Positions 39,280-47,600 of a stretch of 64,000 bases of DNA are shown one piece after another. The DNA is taken from the NCBI RefSeq assembly GCF_008386315.1, contig NZ_CP043808.1:3286001-3350000 (forward strand), in the 5' to 3' direction. Within the stretch, counting starts at the first letter, position 1; every line of letters begins with the position of its first letter. The notes beneath the pieces are model-generated. The model saw only the letters and a program-made list of their open reading frames with translations. It did no database searches and was not told the origin of the DNA. Position numbers and translations under genes: made by a program. The stretch is from Serinicoccus marinus DSM 15273 (GTDB taxonomy: Bacteria; Actinomycetota; Actinomycetes; Actinomycetales; Dermatophilaceae).

Positions 39280-39860
39280 GACGTTTCCTCCTCGGAGGCC
39301 CCGGTCGCGGCGGCGCGCTGCGCGGCGGTGTCGCGGATCGCGGCGACGATGTTGACGTAGGCGCCGCAGCGGCACAGGTTGCCGCTCATCCGCTCGCGGA
39401 TCTCGGCGTCGCTGAGCTCTAGGGCGGCGTCCGGGTCGGCCAGCGCCGAGGGGTCGGTGACGTGGCTGGGCATACCAGCCGCGGCCTCGGCGAGCATCGC
39501 CTGCGCCGAGCAGACCTGCCCGGGCGTGCAGTAGCCGCACTGCAGCCCGTCGCGGTCGACGAAGGCCTGCTGCAGGTCGCTGAGGTCCTCCGGGCTCCCC
39601 AGCCCTTCGGCGGTGACCACCTCGGTGCCGTCCAGCGACGCGGTGAGCGACAGGCAGGAGACCACGCGTCGCCCGTCGACGAGGACGGTGCAGGCGCCGC
39701 ACTGGCCGTGGTCGCAGCCCTTCTTGGCCGAGGTGACGCCCAGGTGGTCGCGCAGCGCGTCCAGCAGCGTGGTGCGGACGTCGTGGGTGAGCTCCTGGGG
39801 CGTGCCGTTGACGACGATCTTGGTGGAGAGGGTGCTGACTCCCCCGGTGTCGTGCTCCAT
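39276..39860 (-). CDS. 2Fe-2S subunit of the molybdenum hydroxylase
   Basis: A protein of 194 residues. It has the plant-type cluster ligands CDHGQCGACTVL and the later Cys in VVSCLSL, and the second cluster in LQCGYCTPGQVC and NLCRCGAYVN. It passes electrons from the Mo site to FAD. There is no twin-Arg signal, unlike E. coli PaoA, so the complex would stay in the cytoplasm. First gene of the operon; start ATG 39860. The true substrate (aldehyde or purine) is not shown. Confidence 0.9.
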   Translation of the reverse strand: MEHDTGGVSTLSTKIVVNGTPQELTHDVRTTLLDALRDHLGVTSAKKGCDHGQCGACTVLVDGRRVVSCLSLTASLDGTEVVTAEGLGSPEDLSDLQQAFVDRDGLQCGYCTPGQVCSAQAMLAEAAAGMPSHVTDPSALADPDAALELSDAEIRERMSGNLCRCGAYVNIVAAIRDTAAQRAAATGASEEETS

Positions 39861-39864
39861 CCCC

Positions 39865-40509
39865 TCAGTCTGCCTCGCGACCTCCGGGCGCGCATGCCGA
39901 TGTCGTGAGGGCGTCGACGAGGTGAGCGGTGGCCAGCCGGTGCCAGGTCACCCGGTGCCGCATCATGCCGTGGGTGTCGGCGAGATCGGCACGAAGGGTG
40001 ACCTCCGCGCCCAGCTCACGCAGCCGCTCGGCGGCGCGCAGCGAACCCTCGGGCGAGGTGAGCTGGTCCTCCGTGCCGTGCAGGAGCAGCGCGCGCCCGC
40101 TGGCCGGTGGGCGCAGCAGCAGCAGGTCGGACTCCTCCACCCAGGCGGCCGCCGTGACGAGGGCGTCGACCTCGCCGGCCAGGCGCAGCGCAGCCCGGCC
40201 GCCCATCGAGTAGCCGAGCAGCCCCACCGGTGTGCCCGGGTGCTCGTCCCTGACCCGCTCCAGCGCCCAGGCCGCGTCCCGCAGCGGCGCGCCGTCGTTC
40301 CAGCCGCGCCGGGCATACCGGAGGAAGGAGACGCCGATCCGGTGCCGGGCGCCGGCCCTCGCCATGGCGGAGGCGAAGAGGCGGCTCCGCAGGACCGAGA
40401 GCTGGCGCCAGCTCGTCGGCTCGGTGCTGTGCTGCTGGCCGCCGTGCAGGACGAGGACGTGGGCGCGCTCGTCCCGGTGCTGCCGGACCGTGCGGAGCCG
40501 GGGCGTCAC
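39865..40509 (-). CDS. Dienelactone-hydrolase-like alpha/beta hydrolase
   Basis: A protein of 214 residues with GTG start at 40509 overlapping the stop of the hemolysin III gene. VLVLHGGQ, the nucleophile GYSMGGRAALRL near residue 105 and the final His in DLADTHGMMRHRV make the triad. It probably acts on esters or acyl groups. The next gene downstream is the 2Fe-2S subunit, only 4 bases from its stop, so the whole run 41177-36143 may be one transcript. Confidence 0.82.
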   Translation of the reverse strand: MTPRLRTVRQHRDERAHVLVLHGGQQHSTEPTSWRQLSVLRSRLFASAMARAGARHRIGVSFLRYARRGWNDGAPLRDAAWALERVRDEHPGTPVGLLGYSMGGRAALRLAGEVDALVTAAAWVEESDLLLLRPPASGRALLLHGTEDQLTSPEGSLRAAERLRELGAEVTLRADLADTHGMMRHRVTWHRLATAHLVDALTTSACAPGGREAD

Positions 40510-41177
40510 AGGACGTAGAGGTACATGAGCAGGAAGTGCAGCGCCGCGGCGATGACGACCAGGACGTGCCAGATCTCGTGGAAACCGAGGACGCCCGGGA
40601 CCGGGTTGGGCCGCTCGAGGATGAAGATGACGAAGCCGACGCTGTAGACGACGCCGCCGGCCGCCATCAGCGCCAGCGCACCCAGGGGCAGGCTGAGGCC
40701 GCCGAGGACCAGCACGACGGGCATCCAGCCGAGCACGATGTAGAGCGTGTTCGTGACCCACTTGGGCAGGTCCCGCCAGACCGAGCGGGCCGCGATGCCG
40801 AGCGCCGCGATCAGCCAGACCGCGCCGAGGACGGTCCAGCCGAAGACCGTGCGGTCCAGCACCAGGACCAGCGGCGTCACCGTCCCGGCGATGAGGAAGA
40901 AGACCGAGGTGTAGTCGAGCGTGCGCAGCACCTCGTTGGTGCGCACGCTGAGGTCCAGCCCGTGGTGCAGCGTGCTCGCCACGAGCAGCGTGAGCAGCGA
41001 CGCGGCGTAGATCGACAGCCCGACGACCTTCCAGGGGTCGCCCTCGGCGCCGGCCTGCGCCACGAGCAACCCGCCGCCGAGCAGCGCGAAGCAGGAGCCG
41101 ACGAGGTGGGAGATCGTGTTGATCCGCTCGTCGGTGACGTGGACGCTGCCGTCACGGCTGTGCTGCGGTGGGTCCAT
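40506..41177 (-). CDS. Hemolysin III/TrhA-family membrane protein
   Basis: A protein of 223 residues with seven hydrophobic segments and the PAQR signature: ERINTISHLVGSCFALLGG at the start, LHHGLDLS, LDYTSVFFLIAG and a final GFHEIWHVLVVIAAALHF with the metal-binding His residues. Members affect membrane fluidity. I use the ATG at 41177 (MDPPQHSRDG) because the earlier in-frame start adds a non-conserved Arg-rich tail. Confidence 0.87.
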   Translation of the reverse strand: MDPPQHSRDGSVHVTDERINTISHLVGSCFALLGGGLLVAQAGAEGDPWKVVGLSIYAASLLTLLVASTLHHGLDLSVRTNEVLRTLDYTSVFFLIAGTVTPLVLVLDRTVFGWTVLGAVWLIAALGIAARSVWRDLPKWVTNTLYIVLGWMPVVLVLGGLSLPLGALALMAAGGVVYSVGFVIFILERPNPVPGVLGFHEIWHVLVVIAAALHFLLMYLYVL

Positions 41178-41284
41178 CGCTCGCTTCCGGTGGAGGTATG
41201 CCTGCCTCACCAGGGTAGACGCGACACCAGCCTGGTAAGGCTCACCCACGAGCCCCCGCGGTCACACGCGTCACGTCCCGCCGA

Positions 41285-41350
41285 GATGTGCACATCCGCG
41301 GGGTCTATAACCCCCGCGGACGGGCATACCTCCGCAGCGTGGTGCCCACG
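41285..41350 (+). repeat. Stem-loop repeat, copy A (left of DUF559 gene)
   Basis: The element begins GATGTGCACATC, contains the hairpin TCCGCGGGG-N8-CCCCGCGGA (41295-41320) and ends CTCCGCAGCGTGGTGCCCAC. Copies B (42446-42509) and C (59319-59395) share the order of blocks and the ending CGCAKCGTGGTGCCC. A and B are in the same orientation and bracket the DUF559 gene. Confidence 0.75.
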
Positions 41351-41407
41351 AGACGGGTGAGATCCGAGGTATGCCGCCCGGCCGCAAGGGGTGGCGAGGG
41401 GCGACCC

Positions 41408-42328
41408 TCAGCGGCGACGGGCACGGGCCCGCGCGAAGGCGCCCTTGACCTTGCGGGCCACGGCGGCAGGGTCGTCCAGGTCGGCCCAGGTCAGCCGGAC
41501 GACCTCGTAGCCCAGCTCCCGCAGGCGGTCCTCCCGGAGCTTCTCGCGGCGGAGCGCTGCGGGGTCGTCGTACTTCTGCATCCCGTCGAACTCCACGACC
41601 ACCTTCTCGGCCCGGTAGAGGAAGTCGACCCGAGCCACGAAACGGCCATCACCGTCGACGATCTCCGCCTGCTGCTCCGGCAACGGCAGGCCCAGGGTCA
41701 GCACCACCCAGCGGCAACGGGACTCGCCGGCCGACTCGCTCAACGGCGAGGCCAGCGCCACGGTTCGGGCGGCGGAGAGATAGCCCCGACCCCCACCGAG
41801 GACCGGCAACGCCTCCTCCAGCTGCGCAACGGTGACCCGCCGATCGCGCAGCACCGCATCGGCGCTGACCAAGCCTGCTTCGACCCCGAAGCGGGCCGCC
41901 ACCTGCAACGGCGCCAGGGCCAGCGTCACCGCGGGCCCCCACTCGAGATCCACGAGGAACTCCCGGGGCACCCGACGGTGCATGACCATCACGGCATCCT
42001 GCGAGGAGCGGCCACCATCGGTGCGGCAGAAGTGAGCGCGGTCATCGACCCCGTGGACGCCCACCCCCTGCACGGTCAGCGAGCTGTGGAGGCCGAACGC
42101 CACCCCAGCGCCGGGGCCGAGCCCCCGCAGCACCGCCCTCGCCCGCAGCTCGTGACGCGCCCACGGCGCGGTTGCCCGCCATACCGGTCCAGCGACGAAG
42201 GTGGCCCGACGCAGCCGCACCAGGCTCCCGTCCGCGACCATCGCCTGCGTCTCGCGCGGCCCCACCCCCAACGCCGCCAGATTGGCCGTGGCAGCGACGT
42301 GCCCCAGACCGTCCAGCAGATTCACCAT
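41408..42328 (-). CDS. DUF559-domain protein (VSR-like endonuclease fold) with AbiEi-like N-terminus
   Basis: A protein of 306 residues. The N-terminal winged-helix part (LAALGVGPRETQAMVADGSL, then VRLRRATFVAG) is like type IV antitoxin AbiEi; the C-terminal part (ARVDFLYRAEKVVVEFDGMQ, then REKLREDRLRELGYEVVRLTW) is DUF559, a PD-(D/E)XK nuclease-like fold with the acidic and Glu-Phe-Asp residues in place. Such orphan genes are numerous in actinobacteria and lack a partner gene. I start at ATG 42328 (G-rich Shine-Dalgarno upstream) rather than 42340. Function unknown; its flanking repeats suggest it moves. Confidence 0.82.
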   Translation of the reverse strand: MVNLLDGLGHVAATANLAALGVGPRETQAMVADGSLVRLRRATFVAGPVWRATAPWARHELRARAVLRGLGPGAGVAFGLHSSLTVQGVGVHGVDDRAHFCRTDGGRSSQDAVMVMHRRVPREFLVDLEWGPAVTLALAPLQVAARFGVEAGLVSADAVLRDRRVTVAQLEEALPVLGGGRGYLSAARTVALASPLSESAGESRCRWVVLTLGLPLPEQQAEIVDGDGRFVARVDFLYRAEKVVVEFDGMQKYDDPAALRREKLREDRLRELGYEVVRLTWADLDDPAAVARKVKGAFARARARRR

Positions 42329-42445
42329 GTCCCCCCGCATCGGCCCAGCATGCCCGAACCGGACGCCCTTCTCGGCGGCTGTCCACAGGCCCGCGCAGCT
42401 CGCCACCCCAGGCACTCTCGCCCCACCGTCCCCCGCCTGCGGAGA

Positions 42446-42509
42446 GATGTTCAGATGCTGGGGTCATAGCCCCGGCATCCGGACATATCCCCGCATCGTG
42501 GTGCCCTGG
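42446..42509 (+). repeat. Stem-loop repeat, copy B (right of DUF559 gene)
   Basis: Begins GATGTTCAGATGC, carries the imperfect hairpin GATGC-T-GGGG...CCCC-G-GCATC (42454-42479) and ends CCCCGCATCGTGGTGCCC. It aligns with copy A over its whole length, though individual bases differ. It lies 106 bases upstream of the DUF559 start, so it could also hold that gene's promoter. Confidence 0.75.
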
Positions 42510-42666
42510 GTGCTGAGACTCGCGGTGGGTCGGGCCCGTGACCGGGCGGCGAGGCATCGGTGGGCGTCACCACTGACGTGCTCCCCGACGGCACACCGGA
42601 GGGTATGCCGGTCCGGGCGCCGCGCTGCGTCCGGCCTCCCGCGACCGGCGAGTTACACCGGTGTCG

Positions 42667-42698
42667 TTCTCCACAGGATGTGCACATCCTGTGGACAA
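42667..42698. repeat. 24-base palindrome with two inverted DnaA-box-like sequences
   Basis: The palindrome CCACAGGATGTG/CACATCCTGTGG spans 42671-42694 without mismatch. Its edges form TGTGGACAA at 42690-42698, a perfect DnaA box (TTGTCCACA) on the minus strand, and TTCTCCACA at 42667-42675, a near match. The core GATGTGCACATC is also the start of repeat copy A. It lies 47 bases past the glutaminase stop and may terminate that gene. Confidence 0.6.
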
Positions 42699-42744
42699 CA
42701 TATCGACGCGATGGCCGGTCGGGCCCTCACCGGGTTCCGGGCCC

Positions 42745-44541
42745 TCAGCCCACCCGCACGGCGCTGCGGCGCAGCGCCCGGTCGGCGACGCGGTAGCCGT
42801 CGCGGGCGATCGCCCGCCAGATCTGCAGCGCCGCCGCCGGGTCCTTGGCGGTGATCCGCTCCAGGTCCGCCGCCGAGAGCACGAGCAGCTCCAGCTCCGT
42901 CTCGGCCCGGATCGTCGTCTCCTGCCGGTCCCGGGTGCCGAGGGCCAGCTCGCCGAAGGACGTGCCCGGCCCCAGCTGGACCAGCGTCGTCACCTCGCCG
43001 TCCGGCCCCCTGTCCTGGGCCACCGCCTGACCACGCACGATGACGTGGATCCCGGCGAAGTCGGTGCCCTCCGCGAGCACGACCTCCCCCGCCGGCACGA
43101 CCTGCCGGGTCATCGCCGCATCCAGCGCGGCCCGCCCCGTCTCGTCGAGGTCGCGCATGAGCGGGTGGTCCTCCACCGGGTCGGGCTCCTCGCGCGGGCC
43201 GCAGTAGGTGCGGATGAGCATCTGCTCGCACCACTCGATCGCCGACGGCAGGTCGGTGAACCGGGGCGAGGCCTCGTCGGTGCCCTCCGCCGGGTCGGGG
43301 ATCACCCCGCTCGGGTCGACCGCGATCACCTCGCTGCCCTCCTCACGCAGCCGGTCGCGCAGCGCGAGCAGAGTCAGCCGGCTCACGTCGGCGATGTCGT
43401 TGACGTGCGTGAAGTCGAAGACCGCGAGCTCGGGGGCGTCCTCCACGACGGTCCGCACGATCTTCTCCGCCCCGGCGAAGAGCAGGTCGCCGTGCAGCTC
43501 GTAGACGACCGCCCGGTCCGCGACCCGGTCCAGCACCTCCTCGTCGGCACCCTGCCAGTGGGTGTTGGAGCGGGCGCTGGCCAGCGAGTAGCTGCTCCGC
43601 ACGGCGTTGCGCGAGCCCCGGCTGACGTGCATGAGGTGCATCTCCATGTCGGTCGACATCCGTTCGAAGAGCGCGACGCCGCGGGCGCTGTTGCCGTGCG
43701 GGTCCAGCCGCGGCGAGAAGACCGCGATCCCCACCTGGCCCGGCAGCACGCCGATGATCCCGCCGCTCACCCCGCTCTTCGCCGGCATCCCGACGGCCGT
43801 CACCCAGTCTCCGGCGGCGTCATACATGCCGCACGTCGTCATCACCGAGAGCACGTGCTCCACGAGCGCGGGGTCCAGCACCTGCTCCCCGGTGCGCGGC
43901 TGCCGGCCCCCGTTGGCGAGGGTGGCCGCCATGAGCGCGAGGTCCTGGGTGTCGACGGCGACCGAGCACTGCCGGACGTACTGGTCGAGCACCTCCTCGG
44001 GATCCCCCTCGAGGATCCCGAACTCGCGCAGCATGTGCGCGATCGCCCGGTTGCGGTGGGCGGTGCCCAGCTCCGAGGAGTAGATGGAGGAGTCCAGCTC
44101 CAGCTCCCGCCCGGCGAAGCGGCCGTACCACTCGACCGCCCGCGCGAACCGCTCGTCCCCGGAGTCGCCCGCGACGAGCGAGGAGGCGGTGATCGCCCCG
44201 GCGTTGATCATCGGGTTCTTCGGCCGCCCGGTGTCCGGGGAGACGCTGATCTCGTTGAAGGCGTCGCCGGAGGGCTCGACGTCGACCTTGCGCGCGACGG
44301 CCTCGATCCCCTGGTCGTGCAGGCCGAGGGCATACGTGAACGGCTTGGACATCGACTGGATGCTGTAGCGGTGGTCGCTCTCGCCGACCTCGTAGACCTG
44401 GCCGTCGACGGTGGCGAGGCACAGCGAGAAGCGATCGGGGTCGGCCGCGGCGAGCTCGGGGATGTAGCCCGCGACCTCACCCCCGGCGTCGCCGCACTGG
44501 GCCACGATCTGCTCGAGATAGTCCTGCACCGGGTTGCGCAT
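42745..44541 (-). CDS. glsA: Glutaminase fused to STAS and cyclic-nucleotide-binding domains
   Basis: A protein of 598 residues. Residues 1-310 are a glutaminase: YSIQSMSKPFTYALGL holds the catalytic Ser and Lys, and SGVSGGIIGVLPGQVGIAVF is the second family motif. Residues about 345-440 (LAVFDFTHVNDIADVSRLTL) form a STAS domain; residues about 470-590 (VILAEG-type, LGPGTSFGELALGTRDRQET) form a cNMP-binding barrel with the phosphate-binding cassette. It deamidates glutamine to glutamate, with likely control by a ligand. AGGAGG precedes the ATG at 44541. The triple fusion is known in actinobacteria but rarely studied. Confidence 0.92.
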   Translation of the reverse strand: MRNPVQDYLEQIVAQCGDAGGEVAGYIPELAAADPDRFSLCLATVDGQVYEVGESDHRYSIQSMSKPFTYALGLHDQGIEAVARKVDVEPSGDAFNEISVSPDTGRPKNPMINAGAITASSLVAGDSGDERFARAVEWYGRFAGRELELDSSIYSSELGTAHRNRAIAHMLREFGILEGDPEEVLDQYVRQCSVAVDTQDLALMAATLANGGRQPRTGEQVLDPALVEHVLSVMTTCGMYDAAGDWVTAVGMPAKSGVSGGIIGVLPGQVGIAVFSPRLDPHGNSARGVALFERMSTDMEMHLMHVSRGSRNAVRSSYSLASARSNTHWQGADEEVLDRVADRAVVYELHGDLLFAGAEKIVRTVVEDAPELAVFDFTHVNDIADVSRLTLLALRDRLREEGSEVIAVDPSGVIPDPAEGTDEASPRFTDLPSAIEWCEQMLIRTYCGPREEPDPVEDHPLMRDLDETGRAALDAAMTRQVVPAGEVVLAEGTDFAGIHVIVRGQAVAQDRGPDGEVTTLVQLGPGTSFGELALGTRDRQETTIRAETELELLVLSAADLERITAKDPAAALQIWRAIARDGYRVADRALRRSAVRVG

Positions 44542-44596
44542 GCTGCCTCCTCCTGACGTCCGACACCGTGAGCCTACGGGTGCCAGGATGGGGGGG

Positions 44597-44989
44597 ATGG
44601 GAGCAGATCCGAGCCGGGTCGTCGACGCCGTCCGCCGGTATGCCGTCGCGGTCGACGCGCAGGTGCTCACCGGGCCGGGCGTGTGCTCAGGGCTCGGCGC
44701 CTGGCTGCTCCTGGCCCTCGTGGCCGGGAGCGGCCCGGCCCGGGCCGATGACGCGGCTGCGCTCGAGGAAGCGCTCGGCCTGCCCGCCGACGAGGCGGTG
44801 GAGGCGCTCACCGCGCTGCTGGACGACCCGCACCCGGCGGTCGCCGCGGCGGTCGCGCACTGGGCCGACGCGGAGCGGCTCACCGAGGACTTCGCCGCGT
44901 GGTCGGTGCCCGACCGGGTCGAGGACGGGCCGCTGCCCGACCAGGAGGGCGCCGACCGATGGGCGCGGGGCTGGCGGTCGTCAGCGTGA
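44597..44989 (+). CDS. Serpin-like protein, N-terminal part
   Basis: About 130 residues. VVDAVRRYAVAVDAQVLTGP, the GVCSGLGAWLLLALVAGSG block and ADDAAALEEALGLPADEAVE echo the first helices and sheet of the serpin fold as found in actinobacteria. The frame closes at 44989, while the following frame, overlapping from 44959, carries a serpin-like C-terminus. A single frameshift near 44960-44985 would join them. Start chosen at ATG 44597 with a G-rich Shine-Dalgarno; an ATG nine bases upstream is possible. Confidence 0.5.
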   Translation: MGADPSRVVDAVRRYAVAVDAQVLTGPGVCSGLGAWLLLALVAGSGPARADDAAALEEALGLPADEAVEALTALLDDPHPAVAAAVAHWADAERLTEDFAAWSVPDRVEDGPLPDQEGADRWARGWRSSA

Positions 44990-45534
44990 TCGCCGACCCG
45001 CAGGTGCCGCGGGGGCAGGTGCTCGCCGCCGCGCACGAGGCGGCCGCGCGGATGACCACACGGCGCGCCCCGGCCGCTCTCGAGGTCACCCGGGACGGGC
45101 ACGCCTGGACGGTCACCGAGCACCGCGAGACGCGCCCCTCCTTCCGGGACGTGATCGAGGAGTGGACCGGCTGGGTGCCTCCGTGGCGCCTCGTGAGCGA
45201 CCACGACCTGACCACGGCCCCCGGCTTCGGGGCGGCGGCCGCGGCGCTCGAGGCGTTCGTGCTCCCCGCCGAGCGCCCGGCCGACTGCGAGGTCCGCCAG
45301 AGCGCGGTCGCGGCCTACACCGCGACCGGCTTCGAGGCGGCTGCGGTGACGGGTATGGCGGTCCGCGCGGCCGGGATGCCGCAGGAGCAGGAGGTGCTGG
45401 TCCGCCGGATCCACGTCCGCCTGGACCGACCGCACGCCGTCGTGGCGGTGGCGCTCCACGACGGCAGCCCGTGGGACCGCCTCCCGGTCTTCACCGCCTG
45501 GGTCGACCCGGGCGAGGTCGCCGGCTCAGCCTGA
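44959..45534 (+). CDS. Serpin-like protein, C-terminal part (or separate coupled gene)
   Basis: 191 residues from ATG 44959. The end RQSAVAAYTATGFEAAAVTG, MAVRAAGMPQEQEVLV and HVRLDRPHAVVAVALHDGSP looks like the hinge, reactive-centre loop and last strands of a serpin. The middle (VTRDGHAWTVTEHRETRPSF) is less typical. Either one gene broken by a frameshift or two translationally coupled genes. It overlaps the end of the BCCT gene by 9 bases on the opposite strand. Confidence 0.5.
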   Translation: MGAGLAVVSVIADPQVPRGQVLAAAHEAAARMTTRRAPAALEVTRDGHAWTVTEHRETRPSFRDVIEEWTGWVPPWRLVSDHDLTTAPGFGAAAAALEAFVLPAERPADCEVRQSAVAAYTATGFEAAAVTGMAVRAAGMPQEQEVLVRRIHVRLDRPHAVVAVALHDGSPWDRLPVFTAWVDPGEVAGSA

Positions 45535-47523
45535 GGCGCCCCGAGCTGCGGGCTCGGACTCCTGCGCCTCATCGGCCTGCGGCGACGGGGCCGACCCGCC
45601 CTGGTCGAGGTACTCCTGCGACGAGGTGAACTCCGGGGTGTCGAAGACCTCCCCGGCCAGCGGGTCGTCGACCCGCTCCACCTCGGTCTGCCCGGTGCGT
45701 TCGTCGATGCGGACCTCACTGCTGCTCAGCGGACGGTAGGAGACGACCCGACCGTCACCGTTGGTGTGCGGCGTGCTGTCCGGCTCGAAGCCGGCGAGGG
45801 TGGACGACACCGACCCCAGCTCCTCGCGGACGGTGCGCCGACGACCCCGGGTGGCCGGCTGCAGCCCGCCCTCGCCCAGGTCGGACTCCTCATGGGTGCC
45901 GCTCGGCATGACCTGCATGTAGTGCGGCATCGAGGCGACCTCGTGGCGGAACGCCCGCAGCAGCGAGACGCACGCCAGGACGAGGATGATCGAGAAGGGT
46001 GCGGCGGTCGAGATCGACAACGTCTGCAGTGCCGTCAGGGCGACGTCACCGCCCACGACGAGCAGGGCGGCCGCAGCGACGCCCTCCAGCACGGCCCAGT
46101 AGACCCGGGTGGTGACGGGGGTCTCGGTGCTGCCGCCCGAGGCGAGCATGTCGATGACCAGCGAGCCGGAGTCGGAGGAGGTGACGAAGAAGAGGATGAC
46201 GACGCACATCGCCACGACGGACAGCACGGTGGTGAGAGCACCGGGCATTGACTCGAAGAACTGGAACAGCGCGGTGTCGCTGTTGAGCGTCAGGCCGCCC
46301 TCGCCGTCGTCGGTCGCCAGCGAGCCGGACTCCCGCTGGAAGAGGATCGCCGCGTCACCGAAGATCGTGAACCACACCAGGCTCGCCGCCGTCGGCGCGA
46401 GCAGGACGCCGAGGACGAACTCGCGGATGGTGCGGCCCCGCGAGATGCGGGCGATGAACATGCCGACGAAGGGCGCCCAGCTGGTCCACCAGCCCCAGTA
46501 GGCGATGGTCCAGGCGCCCTCCCAACCGTCGGTGGAGAACGGGCCGACGTGCAGGGCGGTCTGGGGCAGCAGGCTGAGGTACTGCCCGAGGTTCTGCGGG
46601 ATGGCCTTGAGCAGGAAGATCGTCGGGCCGAGGACGAAGACGGTGAGGGCCATCAGGGCGGCCACCGACATGTTGATGTTCGACAGCCACTTCAGGCCCT
46701 TGTGCACGCCGGACACGACCGACCACACGGCGACCGCGGTGATGCCGCCGATGAGGCCGATGATGAGCCAGGTCGAGCGCTCGGCCCAGCCGAGGAACTC
46801 CAGCCCGCCGAGGATCTGGCTGACGCCGAAGCCGAAGGAGGTCGCGACCCCGAAGAGGGTGCCCACGATCGCGACGGTGTCGATGGTATGCCCCATCCAG
46901 CCCTCGACCCGCTCGCGCCCGATGAGCGGCTCGAGCAGCCAGCGCACCGCGAGCGGGCGACCACGGCGGAAGGACATGTAGGCCAGCCCGAGACCCACCA
47001 CTGCGTAGATCGCCCACGGGTGCAGCCCCCACTGCAGCATCATCAGCCCGACCGACTCCTGCGCGGCACCCATCGACTCCGGCGCGTTGCCGAAGGCCTC
47101 CGGCGGGGCGATGTAGTGCCAGAGCGGCTCGGCGACACCGAAGAAGACCAGACCGATCCCCATACCCGCGCTGAAGAGCATGAGGAACCAGGAGACGACC
47201 CCGAACTCGGGCCGCTCGTGGTCGCGGCCGAGCCGGATCCGGCCCACCCGGGAGACCGCGCAGTAGATGACGAAGCCGAGGAAGAGGTTGACGGCGATGA
47301 CGTACCACCAGCCCACCCCGTCGGTGATGGCGGTGTTGAGCGAGGTGGTGGCGCTCTCCAGGGCGTCGCCGGCGGAGCGGGCGAAGACGATGGTGGCGAT
47401 GATGAGGCCGAAGATGACGACCGAGGCCGGGATGAAGACCGGCTTGAGGATCGCCGACCACCCACCCCCGGGGCCGGTCGGCTCGGCCGGCGACTCCGGC
47501 GGGGACTGGGTGGGCGACGACAT
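45526..47523 (-). CDS. BCCT-family transporter (betaine/choline/carnitine)
   Basis: A protein of 665 residues with 12 hydrophobic segments. The family motifs are plain: MLFSAGMGIGLVFFGVAEPL in helix 3 and WTIAYWGWWTSWAPFVGMFI plus ARISRGRTIREF in helix 8, including the aromatic substrate box. A hydrophilic C-terminal tail of about 130 residues follows, as in osmosensing BetP. It imports quaternary amines with sodium or protons. It would supply substrate for the betaine-type methyltransferase and the demethylation operon. ATG at 47523, AGGAGGTAGCCGCCG upstream. Confidence 0.92.
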   Translation of the reverse strand: MSSPTQSPPESPAEPTGPGGGWSAILKPVFIPASVVIFGLIIATIVFARSAGDALESATTSLNTAITDGVGWWYVIAVNLFLGFVIYCAVSRVGRIRLGRDHERPEFGVVSWFLMLFSAGMGIGLVFFGVAEPLWHYIAPPEAFGNAPESMGAAQESVGLMMLQWGLHPWAIYAVVGLGLAYMSFRRGRPLAVRWLLEPLIGRERVEGWMGHTIDTVAIVGTLFGVATSFGFGVSQILGGLEFLGWAERSTWLIIGLIGGITAVAVWSVVSGVHKGLKWLSNINMSVAALMALTVFVLGPTIFLLKAIPQNLGQYLSLLPQTALHVGPFSTDGWEGAWTIAYWGWWTSWAPFVGMFIARISRGRTIREFVLGVLLAPTAASLVWFTIFGDAAILFQRESGSLATDDGEGGLTLNSDTALFQFFESMPGALTTVLSVVAMCVVILFFVTSSDSGSLVIDMLASGGSTETPVTTRVYWAVLEGVAAAALLVVGGDVALTALQTLSISTAAPFSIILVLACVSLLRAFRHEVASMPHYMQVMPSGTHEESDLGEGGLQPATRGRRRTVREELGSVSSTLAGFEPDSTPHTNGDGRVVSYRPLSSSEVRIDERTGQTEVERVDDPLAGEVFDTPEFTSSQEYLDQGGSAPSPQADEAQESEPAARGASG

Positions 47524-47600
47524 CGGCGGCTACCTCCTGAGGGACCTCGGACGCCCCTCAGTCTCGCGGAGCCGGGCGGACCTGTCGACCGCGCCGCTGA

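Noticed and set aside
41408..42328. DUF559 gene as the antitoxin of a standard AbiE toxin-antitoxin pair
   Set aside because: There is no AbiEii-type partner beside it; the AbiEii-like gene at 34132 has its own XRE partner.
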